DNA of 64,000 nt from Halopelagius inordinatus (GTDB lineage: Archaea; Halobacteriota; Halobacteria; Halobacteriales; Haloferacaceae): contig NZ_FOOQ01000001.1 of assembly GCF_900113245.1 (NCBI RefSeq), forward strand, positions 496,001-560,000, given 5' to 3'. Numbering within the stretch: position 1 is the first letter of the stretch; each line of letters begins with the position of its first letter. Below the pieces are notes generated by a model. It saw only the letters and a program-made list of their open reading frames with translations, was not told the DNA's origin and ran no database searches. Both the position numbers and the translations under genes were made by a program. Shown in pieces: positions 25,558 through 34,602 of this stretch.

Positions 25558-27491
25558 ATCACGCCCGCCCCCCGGAAGACGACGTGACAGAGGGAGACGA
25601 GTATCGCCGAGTGAAGCAGCGACTCGTAGCGCCCACGACTCGCCGCACCGGCGAACCACCCCGACGCGAGCATCGTCGTCTGCGTCGTCACGTAGATTCG
25701 GAACCGGTCGCGCTGTAAGTCCACGGCCGTCGGGTCCAGAGAGACGCCCGAGAGGTCCGACATAGAGGACAGTTGGGCGAACCCGTCGAACACCTGCGCA
25801 CTCGTGGCGACGGTGATGCCGACGACGAGAATCGCCGTCGTCCACCCGACCGCGACGTAGACGAGCAGTCCAGAGCGGAGTTCGCGCTTCTCGTGGTAGA
25901 GCCGCCCGATTTCGCTCTGGAGCGTCTCGAACACCGTCCCGGTGTCGCTGCCAGCGTCTAACGCGCCCGTCACGAGTCCGATGGTCTGTTCGGCCATCGG
26001 CGTCCCGACGCGTTCGACGAACCGCTCTAACGCCGCCGTCCGCAGGTCCTCGTCGGTGCCGGTGTCCGGCGTGGTCAGTTGGAGGTTCGACGCCAGGTCC
26101 GCCACGTCGCCCGAGAGAGGCCCCAAATCCACGTCGCGGGCGACGTGTTCGACCGCCTCGCCGAACGGGCGGCCGAGGCTCACGTGTCCGGAGACGGCGT
26201 GGACGAAGTCCTTTATCTCGCGGTCTTTCGCGTCGTCGAGGCGGGCGCGGCGGACGGCGGTGACGCCGACCGGTAGCGCGTAGACGACGTACCCCGCGAG
26301 GGCGACGTCGATCCACTCCGCTCCGAGAACTGCGGCCGCGACGCCTCCGAGAACGCCGACGGGGAGAAAGACGACTGCGGCGCTTGCGGGGTTCGAGACG
26401 GCGGTGGCGAGCGTTCGGAGTTTCGAGGGCGGGCGTTCGTACTCGATTCGCTGGTCCGGGGGTCTGAGAGCGGCGACCAACGCCGAGGCGACGACGCCGA
26501 CGGCGAGGATGAGGAGACCGCTGGCGTAGACGACGAACCCGCGGACGGTGGTGGTCCCGACGGGCGTCCACACCGACGCGGAGAGACCCGGCGCGATGAG
26601 ACTCATCACCGTGAGGACGATAACCAAGAGCGCGGGCATCACGAGAAGGACGATGAACACCTCAGAGAGCAGTTCGAGAAAGCCCTCCGAGCGCTTTCGT
26701 TGGCGGTCCTGGCGGTGGCCGAGCATCCGACTCTCCATTCGGAGGTAGTTCCGGAGGGCGTCGGAGCCTTGGTCGGCGTGTTCGCGGTACTTCAGGAGGA
26801 ACGGCGAGAGGGTATCCTGCGCGGGCGTGTCGCGGGCGACGCGCCGCAGTCCCTCGTTGACGTTGCCCGTCATCGCGGCGGTGTTCAGCGCCTTCCGAAT
26901 GGAGACGGCCGTCTCGCCGTACGCGTCCGTGTCGGCGACGCGTCTGAGCATCGCCCGGCGGCCGTCGCTTCCCGACGCGAGGACGTGCAGGTAGCGCACC
27001 GCCCCCGGAAGCGTCCGTTCGATGTTCGACCGGCGGGCCGCGGCGACCCACCGGAGGTACCGCCCGCCGACGCCGACGGCGAGTCGCTTGGCTATCGACC
27101 CCGCGACGACGGCGAGAGCGAACGCGACCGGCAGTCGCGGAAGCGAAGGCACCGGCACCGTCTCGACGAGAGGAACGGCATCTTCGACGGCGGTCACGGA
27201 CGCAGAGAGCGTCGCTTCCGGAACCGCGAGAGCGACGACGCCCGTCGGGAGAGCGACCAAGAGCGCGAACACCCACGAGACGGCGTACGTCCGCGCGAGA
27301 TAGACGTCGAACCCGACGCGGAGGTCCGTGCCGCGGTAGGCGCGCCTGTCGCGTTCGTGGCGCGCGGCGTCGGCGTGCCGAGCGAACAGCGCGTAACACG
27401 CCCGGTTCAGGGCCGCAACGGAGACGCGTCCGCCGAGTGCGTCCTCGCGTTCTTCGCTCTCCTCGGCGAACGCGTCAGTCACGGGCACCAC
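25554..27491 (-). CDS. tadC: TadC-like type II/IV secretion platform membrane protein
   Basis: The 645-residue protein is the integral platform partner of the ATPase next to it. It has two T2SSF (GspF) domains, roughly residues 170-290 and 445-570, each followed by a helix pair, and in total about eight or nine transmembrane helices. This duplicated layout is typical of archaeal TadC/FlaJ-like proteins. Possible starts are GTG 27491, 27488 and 27482; the first has a GGCGGA about seven bases upstream and overlaps tadA by 17 bases. It would anchor assembly of the pilin-like proteins that follow. Confidence 0.88.
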   Translation of the reverse strand: MVPVTDAFAEESEEREDALGGRVSVAALNRACYALFARHADAARHERDRRAYRGTDLRVGFDVYLARTYAVSWVFALLVALPTGVVALAVPEATLSASVTAVEDAVPLVETVPVPSLPRLPVAFALAVVAGSIAKRLAVGVGGRYLRWVAAARRSNIERTLPGAVRYLHVLASGSDGRRAMLRRVADTDAYGETAVSIRKALNTAAMTGNVNEGLRRVARDTPAQDTLSPFLLKYREHADQGSDALRNYLRMESRMLGHRQDRQRKRSEGFLELLSEVFIVLLVMPALLVIVLTVMSLIAPGLSASVWTPVGTTTVRGFVVYASGLLILAVGVVASALVAALRPPDQRIEYERPPSKLRTLATAVSNPASAAVVFLPVGVLGGVAAAVLGAEWIDVALAGYVVYALPVGVTAVRRARLDDAKDREIKDFVHAVSGHVSLGRPFGEAVEHVARDVDLGPLSGDVADLASNLQLTTPDTGTDEDLRTAALERFVERVGTPMAEQTIGLVTGALDAGSDTGTVFETLQSEIGRLYHEKRELRSGLLVYVAVGWTTAILVVGITVATSAQVFDGFAQLSSMSDLSGVSLDPTAVDLQRDRFRIYVTTQTTMLASGWFAGAASRGRYESLLHSAILVSLCHVVFRGAGVI

Positions 27492-29772
27492 CGTCTTCCG
27501 CCGTTCTCTCGGTCATCTGCCGCCGGACGCGTTCGACCGTCGCCGCCTCGTCCGTCCGGAGGTCAGAGAGGAACGCGAACAGGCGGTCGAACTCCGCGAC
27601 GCCCTCCTTTACGAGATACTGGACGTAGCCGTGCTTTCGGTGGAACTCGGCTTCGACGCTCTCTACGTCTCGGTCCGTCGCCGCCGCGAGGCGGTGAAAG
27701 ACGCGGTGTCCGAGTCGCCGGTGGTCGTCGCCCATCCGCGGGTGGTCGTACTGCATCGAGAACGTCCCGTCCGTCTCGCGCCGCAGGACGGTGTTCCACC
27801 GGAGCGTTCGCCCGTTCTTCTCTATGGTTCCCGTTCGCGCCGTCGCGGGCAAGTCGTCGTACCCCTCCTCGTCGACGAGTTCGACCACCTCGCCGACGTA
27901 CCGGTCGCCGTCGATGCGGCGCGGGAACACCACCACGTCGAGTTCTTCGAGGAGATAGGTCGGCAGTCCCTGTTCGACGACGCGGTTGACGAGCGTCTCG
28001 ATATCCTCGGCGTGGGTGGTGCCGATGACGCCGTGTCCCGTGTTGAGAACCTCCGCGAACGTCTCGAACGACTCGGGCGTGTTCACCTCGGCGATGACCT
28101 CTACGTCGGGGTTGAGATAGTTCGCCTCCGTCATCAGGTCGGCCATCGAGACGCGCTTGAACTCGTTTTCGTGGTCGCGCGTCGTCAGGGAGATGCCCGT
28201 CTCGTGCGGGAGGTGAACCTCCCGGGACCCCTCGTCGATGCTCACCGGGCGGTGGTCGAACGGGACGAACGGCATGTGAGCGTTCATCAGCGTCGTCTTT
28301 CCGACGCCCGTCGGCCCGGAGAACAGGACGACGCCGTGGTGTTCGTACAGCATCCAAAGCAGGGCGACGAGTTCCGTCGGAAGCGAATCGAGTCCGACCA
28401 GGTCCACGGGCGTCATCGGTTCCGCGGACTGCTTTCGGATGGAGACGTGGGGACCGCCCTCGGAGATGACGGGCAAGGCGACGGCGCAGCGAATCGTCTC
28501 GCCGTCGTCCTCCACGCCCGCACCCGCGCCGTCGGGTCCGCCTCGTCCCTCCGGTCGGTAGTTCACCTTCGCGGACGGTTGACTCGCGTTCAACTCGACG
28601 CCGTCGGAGGCGGCCAACTGGGTGACGACGTTGACGAAACTCGTCTCGTCTTCGAAAGCGAGGTTCGTCGGAACGCGGTTTCCGTCGCCGATGCCCGCCC
28701 GGGGGATGACCTTCACGCGTTCGCCGACGCGGTTCGCCTCCACGTCTTCGAGGTGGCCGTCGCGGATGGGGACGGTGAGGACGCCCTCGCCGACGTAGTC
28801 GCGGAGGACGTAGTACACCAAATCGTCCAAGCGGTCCTCGGCGAACCGCCGGTCCACGGGCGGGACGGCCAGACCGTACTCCGCGAGTGCGGTGCGGACG
28901 CGGTACTCGGTCGCTTCCATCCACGCCCGCGTGTTCCGCGCGGTGAGTTGCCGAGAGAGGAACTGCCGGGCGCGTTCGGCGACGAACTCGCGTCTGTCCT
29001 CTACGACTTCGTCGACGTTCGCCTCCCAGATTCGCTCCTTGCACTCGTCTATGAGTTCCTCGTCGCCGGGCAGGAGGTCGGGTTCGAGGACGGCGTACTT
29101 CGTCGTGAACCGGTCGTCGCCCAGCAGGTGTTCGCGGTGGATAACCACGTCCACGTCGAACCCGCAGAACGGGACGGTGTAGTGGCGAACTCTCTCGCCC
29201 GCGACTCTGTCGGCGAACTCGGCGTCCGCGCGGTACTCCGTGACCGCGGGCGCGTAGTTCGTCGTGTGGACGACGAGCGACCCGCTTCCGTCCTCGTCAC
29301 CCACGTCGACCACCTCGATACGGTCGTCGAGTGCGAGTGGCGTCACCTCGCCGAGCAAGCGCAGTTCTCTGAGCGCGTAGTACTCGACGCGCCGACGGGC
29401 GGCGGGCGAGGCGTCCAAGAGTCGGTCGAACACGCGGCGGTACTTCGGCGGCACCCCACCTGCGGCGCGTTCTGCGGTACCCTCGCGAGTCAGCGGTCGC
29501 CGCCGATTGACGACGGAGAAGTGCGACCGAATCGAAGACAGCGCCGCTTCCTCGCGGGGGCCCAGTCCGGGTTCTCGAACGTCGTAGACGAATCCGACGC
29601 CGTCCTCGTCGTCGCGCACCGTCGTCACCACGCCCGGCGCGACTTCGTACTGCGCCCGAACGTCGGGCGCGTACCACGCATCCCCGTCGGACGGCGGGAC
29701 GGGTGCCGGTACTCGCCCCCCGGTGTCGTCCGCCCCCGACTCCCCGATGGAAAGTGTCGGCCCGCGACTCAT
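27475..29772 (-). CDS. tadA: TadA/GspE-like secretion ATPase
   Basis: The 765-residue protein powers assembly of type IV pilus-like structures. It has a long haloarchaeal N-terminal domain (about 1-330), then the RecA-like ATPase core with Walker A GPTGVGKT at 486-493, the Asp-box region (SIDEGSREVHLPH), and a Walker B/His-box stretch ending TGHGVIGTTHAED. In most homologues the Walker B end is GEVRG; here it is AEVNT. The C-terminal 150 residues are an extension. It is the first gene of a seven-gene overlapping operon. High confidence for family. Confidence 0.92.
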   Translation of the reverse strand: MSRGPTLSIGESGADDTGGRVPAPVPPSDGDAWYAPDVRAQYEVAPGVVTTVRDDEDGVGFVYDVREPGLGPREEAALSSIRSHFSVVNRRRPLTREGTAERAAGGVPPKYRRVFDRLLDASPAARRRVEYYALRELRLLGEVTPLALDDRIEVVDVGDEDGSGSLVVHTTNYAPAVTEYRADAEFADRVAGERVRHYTVPFCGFDVDVVIHREHLLGDDRFTTKYAVLEPDLLPGDEELIDECKERIWEANVDEVVEDRREFVAERARQFLSRQLTARNTRAWMEATEYRVRTALAEYGLAVPPVDRRFAEDRLDDLVYYVLRDYVGEGVLTVPIRDGHLEDVEANRVGERVKVIPRAGIGDGNRVPTNLAFEDETSFVNVVTQLAASDGVELNASQPSAKVNYRPEGRGGPDGAGAGVEDDGETIRCAVALPVISEGGPHVSIRKQSAEPMTPVDLVGLDSLPTELVALLWMLYEHHGVVLFSGPTGVGKTTLMNAHMPFVPFDHRPVSIDEGSREVHLPHETGISLTTRDHENEFKRVSMADLMTEANYLNPDVEVIAEVNTPESFETFAEVLNTGHGVIGTTHAEDIETLVNRVVEQGLPTYLLEELDVVVFPRRIDGDRYVGEVVELVDEEGYDDLPATARTGTIEKNGRTLRWNTVLRRETDGTFSMQYDHPRMGDDHRRLGHRVFHRLAAATDRDVESVEAEFHRKHGYVQYLVKEGVAEFDRLFAFLSDLRTDEAATVERVRRQMTERTAEDGGARD

Positions 29773-29829
29773 CGGTCCCCCCGCGAGACAGCCATCACTT
29801 CGAGCATAATTCGGCTTGTCTCCTCTCGG

Positions 29830-29838
29830 TATTTAAGC
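29830..29838. promoter_or_regulatory. TATA box between tadA and a possible small divergent gene
   Basis: TATTTAAGC lies about 26 bases before ATG 29859 on the plus strand, leaderless spacing, and about 60 bases before tadA on the minus strand. The core TTTAA is nearly symmetric, so it could serve either direction. Confidence 0.45.
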
Positions 29839-29858
29839 CTGGACACGAGTTATCGAGT

Positions 29859-30041
29859 ATGATAACCAAACCCCGCTATCGCCGAACGAGGTACGAAACG
29901 GTGACACAAATCGACGGACAGAGAGTGGTTGACGAGACAGAAACTCCCACGCCGACGTCGGTCCGAAATTTTCGAACGTGCGAACGGCCGCGCCGCGATT
30001 CGGACGTGCGGTCGGCCGAGGCACGGAGAGGAACCGACTAG
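29859..30041 (+). CDS. Possible small basic protein, leaderless
   Basis: A 60-codon frame begins exactly one leaderless spacing after a good TATA box. The product (MITKPRYRRTRYETVTQIDG...) is basic, unlike nearly all other proteins here, and has no membrane segment. The N-terminal half reads like ordinary protein, the C-terminal half is Arg-rich and could be out of selection. It runs divergently from tadA and convergently into the broken Tat gene, overlapping its end by four bases. Support is the promoter spacing only. Confidence 0.35.
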   Translation: MITKPRYRRTRYETVTQIDGQRVVDETETPTPTSVRNFRTCERPRRDSDVRSAEARRGTD

Positions 30042-30317
30042 CTCGATTGCACCGTCAGGTCGTACTCGAAGAACTCGCCCGGGTAGAGGCTAGTGACGAC
30101 GATTTTGTACGTTCCGGTCCGTCTCACGTCCCAGTCTCGGATGAGCGAATCTCGACCTGCTCCACCGTCGTTGTCCGCGTATTCCGGGAGAGTCTGACTC
30201 GTCGTCCGTCGCCGCGACCGAACCTGAGCTCGCAAGTAGACCGCCGGACAACGCCGCTCCCGTTCGGAGTACCCTTCTTCTGGATGCTTCTATCTTCGAG
30301 GGCAATCTGTCGTCCAT
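30038..30317 (-). pseudogene. Remnant of a Tat-exported protein with frameshift
   Basis: ATG 30317 opens a good twin-arginine signal (SRRRVLRTGAALSGGLLAS, ending SVAA). After about codon 40 the protein-like sequence moves to another frame: between about 30190 and 30205 the reading frame ending at 30038 takes over (YADNDGGAGRD... GTYKIVVTSLYPGEFFEYDLTV), which looks like the C-terminal strands of a PPC-type beta domain. The joined product would be only about 92 residues, so an internal deletion is likely in addition to the shift. An AT-rich promoter (about 30335-30345) still sits at leaderless distance. A sequencing error at the shift cannot be excluded. Confidence 0.6.
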
Positions 30318-30330
30318 GTGGTGCTCCGGG

Positions 30331-30375
30331 AGAGAGAAATAAATGTTTATTAATTAATATTTTCTCAGACGGAGA
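30331..30375. promoter_or_regulatory. AT-rich inverted repeat with promoter for the Tat remnant
   Basis: GAGAAATA and TATTTTCTC flank an almost pure A/T core. On the minus strand a TATTT/TTAAT box lies about 25 bases before ATG 30317. The element sits just after the stop of the regulator gene and may also end its transcript. Confidence 0.4.
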
Positions 30376-30447
30376 GAACTATGACTCCGCCGAGTAACTG
30401 CGGAAACCGAGAAGGTACCGATCCGCTCGCAACATCGGCTCGGAGAG

Positions 30448-31251
30448 TCAGATCGAACGCGTCGGAACCGAGTGGTCCGCGATGGGCATCGCTCGCCGCC
30501 ACGACCACTCGAAGAGGTCGAGTGCCCACTCCATGGACTCCTCGTCGTCGGCGACGATTTCGGTCTTGGCGTCGTACTCCCCGTCGAGGGTCGGCAAGGA
30601 GAGGAACGTCGTCTCGTCGGTGACTGCGAGAGCGAACTCGACGTCAAGAACGCGAATCGAGAGGTTCTCCGGAACCGGAACCACGCCGTCGTCGTGTCTC
30701 CTGATCGCCTCGATTACGGCGTCCGTCACGACGAGGCGACCGGGATGCTCTCGACAGACCGTTCGGAGCGTCCTCCCGAGATTCGGAAAGTGAACCGGTG
30801 CGACGACGGCGACGCGTTCCGAGCCGACGAGTTGTTCGTGGATGAGGCGGACGATGCCCGCCGGGTCGGCGTCCGACACCCGAATCACGTCCGCTTCGCG
30901 GAGCGACTGGAGTCGCCCCCGAAACGAGTTCGGGAGGGCCGTCGCGTCGTGCGTCCGCCAGTAGTCGGCGTCCGACGCGAGAAGTTCGTCGAGTCGCCGA
31001 CGGTCACTCACGACTTCGGAGACGACGAGGCCGATTCCGGTCAGCGACCACTCGTCGTCGTCGTCTCGTCTGATGAGGCCTCTCTCGTGGAGTTCGCTCG
31101 TCGCCGCGTAGATTCCCGATTCGCTCCCTTCGAGTTCCGCACAGAGGTCCTGCGTCGTCGCGCGCGAATCCACCAACCGACAGAGGACGGACTCGCGAGT
31201 CGTAGAACTCGTCACGAATTCGACGAACGATGCAGGTCCTCTCGTCGTCAC
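30448..31251 (-). CDS. HTH transcriptional regulator with FilR1/DUF1724-like domain
   Basis: The 267-residue protein has an N-terminal winged helix (about 5-75, segment TTQDLCAELEGSESGIYAAT as recognition region) and a C-terminal domain (about 100-260) resembling the FilR1/DUF1724 sensor domain found in many haloarchaeal and methanogen regulators. GTG 31251 is chosen because a TATA box lies 27 bases upstream; a longer frame to 31362 runs through that box. The signal sensed and the targets are unknown. The adjacent divergent membrane-gene cluster and the downstream Tat remnant are candidates. Confidence 0.85.
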   Translation of the reverse strand: MTTRGPASFVEFVTSSTTRESVLCRLVDSRATTQDLCAELEGSESGIYAATSELHERGLIRRDDDDEWSLTGIGLVVSEVVSDRRRLDELLASDADYWRTHDATALPNSFRGRLQSLREADVIRVSDADPAGIVRLIHEQLVGSERVAVVAPVHFPNLGRTLRTVCREHPGRLVVTDAVIEAIRRHDDGVVPVPENLSIRVLDVEFALAVTDETTFLSLPTLDGEYDAKTEIVADDEESMEWALDLFEWSWRRAMPIADHSVPTRSI

Positions 31252-31275
31252 AAAATGCCTGTCTGGCGTGGGCGA

Positions 31276-31284
31276 ACCTAAACC
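31276..31284 (-). promoter_or_regulatory. TATA box of the HTH/FilR1 regulator
   Basis: Minus-strand GGTTTAGGT centred 27-28 bases before GTG 31251. It supports that start codon and a leaderless transcript. Confidence 0.5.
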
Positions 31285-31696
31285 CAGCGGAGCGTATCGA
31301 ATCGGTCGGAGGGCCGAAGAACGGGGACCGAAGTCCCCGCGTTGGAGAGTTCGTCCCGGCACACCGGTGGGGTCACTCGGGTCTCAGGGCCGTCGGTATC
31401 CCCGCGACATTCCTGCACGGAAGATGTCCCGGAGACGAATTCCCGTATTCTGCAGGAGTACTTCAACCTTTACTTAGTCTGACAATAAATTCCCGGCGAG
31501 GCTTCAAAATTCCAGTCCGACTGGAACGGCTCCGAGACGGGGGCGACGTCCACCGACTGGGAACGCGGTCGCCGAGCGGTCCTCCTCTTGCTTTCGTGTC
31601 ATCGCATTTTAACTTTACTGCCACGTTCGCGCGGTGCGACTCGGACCGACGCCGCGGTAGCGGGCGGGAAACTCCGCTCTGTCTGCCGTTCTCCCT

Positions 31697-31710
31697 CGAA
31701 ACTACTTTAC
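31697..31710 (+). promoter_or_regulatory. BRE/TATA of the DUF4129 operon
   Basis: CGAAACTACTTTAC has a BRE-like CGAAA followed by a TATA-like box, about 27 bases before GTG 31734. This supports GTG 31734 and a leaderless mRNA for the following four-gene run. Confidence 0.55.
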
Positions 31711-31733
31711 GGTGTGTCGCGGTATCCCGTGTC

Positions 31734-32669
31734 GTGAAGCGAACGGCCGGTCGGACGCTGGCTCTCGCCGTCCTCGCCGTCCTCGCCCTCGGCGTCGCCG
31801 CCGCCACCATCGATACGGCCGTGACCGGGGGGGCGGGCGGCGGGTTCGGCTCTTCGGGCGCGACGGGCGGCGGTCCGACGACGGCCGACGACGTCGGCAC
31901 CGACGGGACCGGATGGTCCGCGCCACCGCTGTTTGCGCCCGTCTGCATCCCGTTTCTCACCCGACCGCTCGTCGTCTTCGCCCTCGTCGCCCTGTTCGCA
32001 CTGCTCGTCGGGGCGACGTACCGAGAGACTCGGTCTCTGCTCCCCGTCGCCGCAGTCGTCGTCTCGTTCGGCGTTCCGGGCTACGTGCTGTGGGCGTTTC
32101 TGACCGTCTGTTCCGTCGACCCCTCCTCGAACGAGGTTCTGCCCCCGCCGGACCCGCCGAACATCTCGGTGCCGCAGGGCGGCGGCGGAGTTCCCGGTTC
32201 GGGTGACGGCCAACTCACGGCCCCGAGCGTCGTCTTCGGTCTCGTTCTCGTCCTCGCGGTCGTCGGGGCCGTCGCCCTCTTTTTGTTCTCGACGGGCGAC
32301 GACGAGGCGTCCGACCCCGACGCCGTCCCCGAGGCGGCCGACTCGGAGGTTGACGTCGGAGATATCGGACGGGCCGCGGGTGCCGCCGCCGACAGAATCG
32401 AGGGCGACGCGGACGTGGAAAACGAGGTGTACCGCGCGTGGGGAGAGATGACGACGCTTCTCGACATCTCGAATCCGAAGGCGAGTACGCCCGGGGAGTT
32501 CGCCGACGCGGCGGTCACCGCCGGGATGGCGCGCGACGACGTCGAGGAACTCACGCGCCTGTTCGAGGACGTCCGATACGGCGGGCGGACGCCGACCGAA
32601 GAACGGGAGTCGCGGGCCGTCGCGGCACTCCGACGCATCGAATCGACGTACGCGGGGGACGAGACGTGA
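31734..32669 (+). CDS. DUF4129-domain membrane protein
   Basis: The 311-residue protein has an N-terminal signal-anchor helix (about 5-23), a Gly-rich linker, three further helices (about 75-95, 102-122, 160-185) and a C-terminal soluble DUF4129 domain (about 220-305; EVYRAWGEMTTLLD, STPGEFADAAV, LTRLFEDVRYGG). DUF4129 proteins occur with transglutaminase-like, DUF58 and MoxR proteins in prokaryotes, where the set is thought to act on cell-envelope proteins. The start GTG 31734 rests on promoter spacing. It overlaps the next gene by four bases (GTGA). Confidence 0.88.
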   Translation: MKRTAGRTLALAVLAVLALGVAAATIDTAVTGGAGGGFGSSGATGGGPTTADDVGTDGTGWSAPPLFAPVCIPFLTRPLVVFALVALFALLVGATYRETRSLLPVAAVVVSFGVPGYVLWAFLTVCSVDPSSNEVLPPPDPPNISVPQGGGGVPGSGDGQLTAPSVVFGLVLVLAVVGAVALFLFSTGDDEASDPDAVPEAADSEVDVGDIGRAAGAAADRIEGDADVENEVYRAWGEMTTLLDISNPKASTPGEFADAAVTAGMARDDVEELTRLFEDVRYGGRTPTEERESRAVAALRRIESTYAGDET

Positions 32670-33295
32670 ACGCCTCCGACCTGATGGGCGCGATAGGCGG
32701 TCTCTGCGTCGTCTTCGGCCTCGCCAGTCTGGCCGGCTACGCCGTCCCGGGGCTGAGCGCGACGTACGTCTTCGTGACGTTCGTCGGCGTCGTCGCGGGG
32801 ATTCAGGGGCTCCGGTACGCTCTCGCACGACGGAACGTGACCGTCCTCGAAACGGAGACGGGCGACTCCGAGCGTCGGTATCGGGTGCCGGTCCCCGGCG
32901 ACGACGCGGACCGAGAACTGTCGCTCTCGGGCGGGTGGCGCGGACGTCGCGGGTCTTCGACCGTCCGAGAGCGAATCCGAGAGGCGGCGATCCGAACGCT
33001 CGTCCTCCGGGACAACTGCACCGAGGCCGAGGCCGAAGCCCGAATCGACGTGGGGTCGTGGACCGACGACCCGGTCGCGGCGCAGTATCTGGGCGCGGAC
33101 GCGTCGGTTCCGTTGCGGACGCGCCTCCGTCTCGCCGTCCGCGGGAACGCCCCGGCAGTGCGCGCGAGACGGGCCGTCGCGGCGGTCGAGCGACTCCGCG
33201 CCGAGACCGACCGACGGCCCGAGAGCGCGCCCGGCGAACCGGCTGACGAATCGACCGACGGGACGCGGCGCACACCCGCGGGTGAGACCCGATGA
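32666..33295 (+). CDS. Haloarchaeal membrane protein of the DUF58/MoxR cluster
   Basis: The 209-residue protein has two N-terminal transmembrane helices (about 4-26 and 30-50) and a cytoplasmic Arg/Glu-rich helical domain with an acidic tail. I recognise it only by its position between DUF4129 and DUF58 genes, where haloarchaea carry such a protein (DUF7269-like, from memory). GTG 32666 and ATG 33292 overlaps on both sides show translational coupling. Function unknown. Confidence 0.8.
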   Translation: MNASDLMGAIGGLCVVFGLASLAGYAVPGLSATYVFVTFVGVVAGIQGLRYALARRNVTVLETETGDSERRYRVPVPGDDADRELSLSGGWRGRRGSSTVRERIREAAIRTLVLRDNCTEAEAEARIDVGSWTDDPVAAQYLGADASVPLRTRLRLAVRGNAPAVRARRAVAAVERLRAETDRRPESAPGEPADESTDGTRRTPAGETR

Positions 33296-34602
33296 GGTCG
33301 TTCGACACGAACCGGTGGACCGGAATCGAGGGCGCGGCGCTTCTCGCCGGGGCCGTCGGCGTCGTCGCACAGCGACCCTCGCTCCTCCTCGTGGCCGGTC
33401 TCGGCGTCGCTTACACCGCGTACGCGTGGTTCGGCGACGCGCCGACGCCGACGCTGGAACTGACGCGCGAACTGAGCGAGACGGCACCCGACACCGAGGA
33501 ACCGGTCACCGTGACCGTCACGGCGACGAACGCCGGAGACGCGACGCTTCCCGACCTCCGTCTCGTGGACGAGGTTCCGCCCGCCTTGGAGGTAGTCGAG
33601 GGGTCTGCGCGCCTCGGAACCGCGCTCCGTCCCGGCGCGTCGGCGACGTTCTCCTACGAGGTGGAGGCGGTCCGCGGCGAACACGAGTGGGGGCCGCTGA
33701 CGGCTATCGTCCGCAGTCCGAGCGGTGAGGAAGAACGTACGGCGGAGTTCGAAGCCGAGACGGTCCTCCGCTGTACCCCCTCGTTGGGTGCGACGGCCGA
33801 CCTGCCGCTTCGCGGCCTCACGACGCAGTACACCGGACGAGTGGCGACGGACGTGTCGGGGGTCGGACTGGAGTTTTTCTCCACGCGCGAGTACCGTCAC
33901 GGTGACCCGTTGTCCCGCATCGACTGGAAGCGCCGGGCCAAGACGGGCGAACTCGGCACCGTCGAGTTCCGAGAGGAACGCGCCGCGACCGTCGTCCTCC
34001 TCGTCGACGCTCGGAAGGAGGCGTACGTCGCCCCCGCGGGCGGCGACCGGAACGCCGTCGAACGGAGCGTGGACGCCGCGACGCAGGCGTTCACCTCACT
34101 TCTCGACAGCGGTGACCGCGTGGGCGTCGCCGCCCTCTCGCCGCACGAGTGTTGGTTCCCGCCGGGGACGGGTGCGGACCACCGCGCCCGCGCCCGCGAA
34201 CTGTTCGGCTCTCATCCCGCACTCGCGCCGACGCCCCCCGAGGACGCGTACGTCGCCACCGTCGCCCTCCGCCGCCTCCGACGCCGCCTCCCGACGGACG
34301 CGCAGGTGCTTTTCTTCTCCCCGTTGGCCGACGACGTCGCGACGCTCACGGCCCGGCGAATCGACGCCTACGGCCACCTCGTGACGGTCGTAAGCCCGGA
34401 CCCGACGGCCGGCGACAGCGCAGGACGCGGTTCGACGGGCGGTCGGACGGACTCCGAGGACACCACGGGGCACCGACTCGCCCGAATCGAACGGCAGAAC
34501 CGCATCGACACGCTCCGTCGAGCGGGTATTCGCGTCCTCGACTGGGGCGAGGAACCGCTTGCGACGCAACTGGCCCGCGCCGCGCGGCGGTGGTCCGCGT
34601 GA
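33292..34602 (+). CDS. DUF58-domain protein
   Basis: The 436-residue protein has two N-terminal membrane helices (about 12-45), a periplasm-like beta domain (about 55-150) and the DUF58 signature GVGLEFFSTREYRHGDPLSRIDWK near 195-220, followed by a von Willebrand A-like fold (VVLLVDARKE with a degenerate MIDAS). DUF58 proteins are usual partners of MoxR ATPases and probably receive their chaperone action; the MoxR gene is convergent at 35133. It overlaps both neighbours by four bases. Confidence 0.9.
   Translation: MRSFDTNRWTGIEGAALLAGAVGVVAQRPSLLLVAGLGVAYTAYAWFGDAPTPTLELTRELSETAPDTEEPVTVTVTATNAGDATLPDLRLVDEVPPALEVVEGSARLGTALRPGASATFSYEVEAVRGEHEWGPLTAIVRSPSGEEERTAEFEAETVLRCTPSLGATADLPLRGLTTQYTGRVATDVSGVGLEFFSTREYRHGDPLSRIDWKRRAKTGELGTVEFREERAATVVLLVDARKEAYVAPAGGDRNAVERSVDAATQAFTSLLDSGDRVGVAALSPHECWFPPGTGADHRARARELFGSHPALAPTPPEDAYVATVALRRLRRRLPTDAQVLFFSPLADDVATLTARRIDAYGHLVTVVSPDPTAGDSAGRGSTGGRTDSEDTTGHRLARIERQNRIDTLRRAGIRVLDWGEEPLATQLARAARRWSA

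Larger units (their letters stand above)
31252..31733. other. 482-base intergenic region with divergent promoters
   Basis: No gene is supported here. On the minus strand GGTTTAGG (31276-31284) is correctly placed for the regulator. On the plus strand TATA-like elements occur at about 31465 (CTTTACTTAG), 31605 (TTTTAACTTTAC) and 31700 (ACTACTTTAC); only the last has leaderless spacing to GTG 31734. The unusual length may mean extra regulatory sites or an unrecognised RNA; I see no strong hairpin. Confidence 0.5.

Noticed and set aside
30472-31281. Plus-strand frame opposite the HTH/FilR1 regulator
   Set aside because: The minus-strand frame has a clear winged helix, sensor domain and a correctly placed promoter.
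31278-31466. Short minus-strand frame in the 482-base intergenic region
   Set aside because: It overlaps the regulator's TATA box and shows no protein-like composition.
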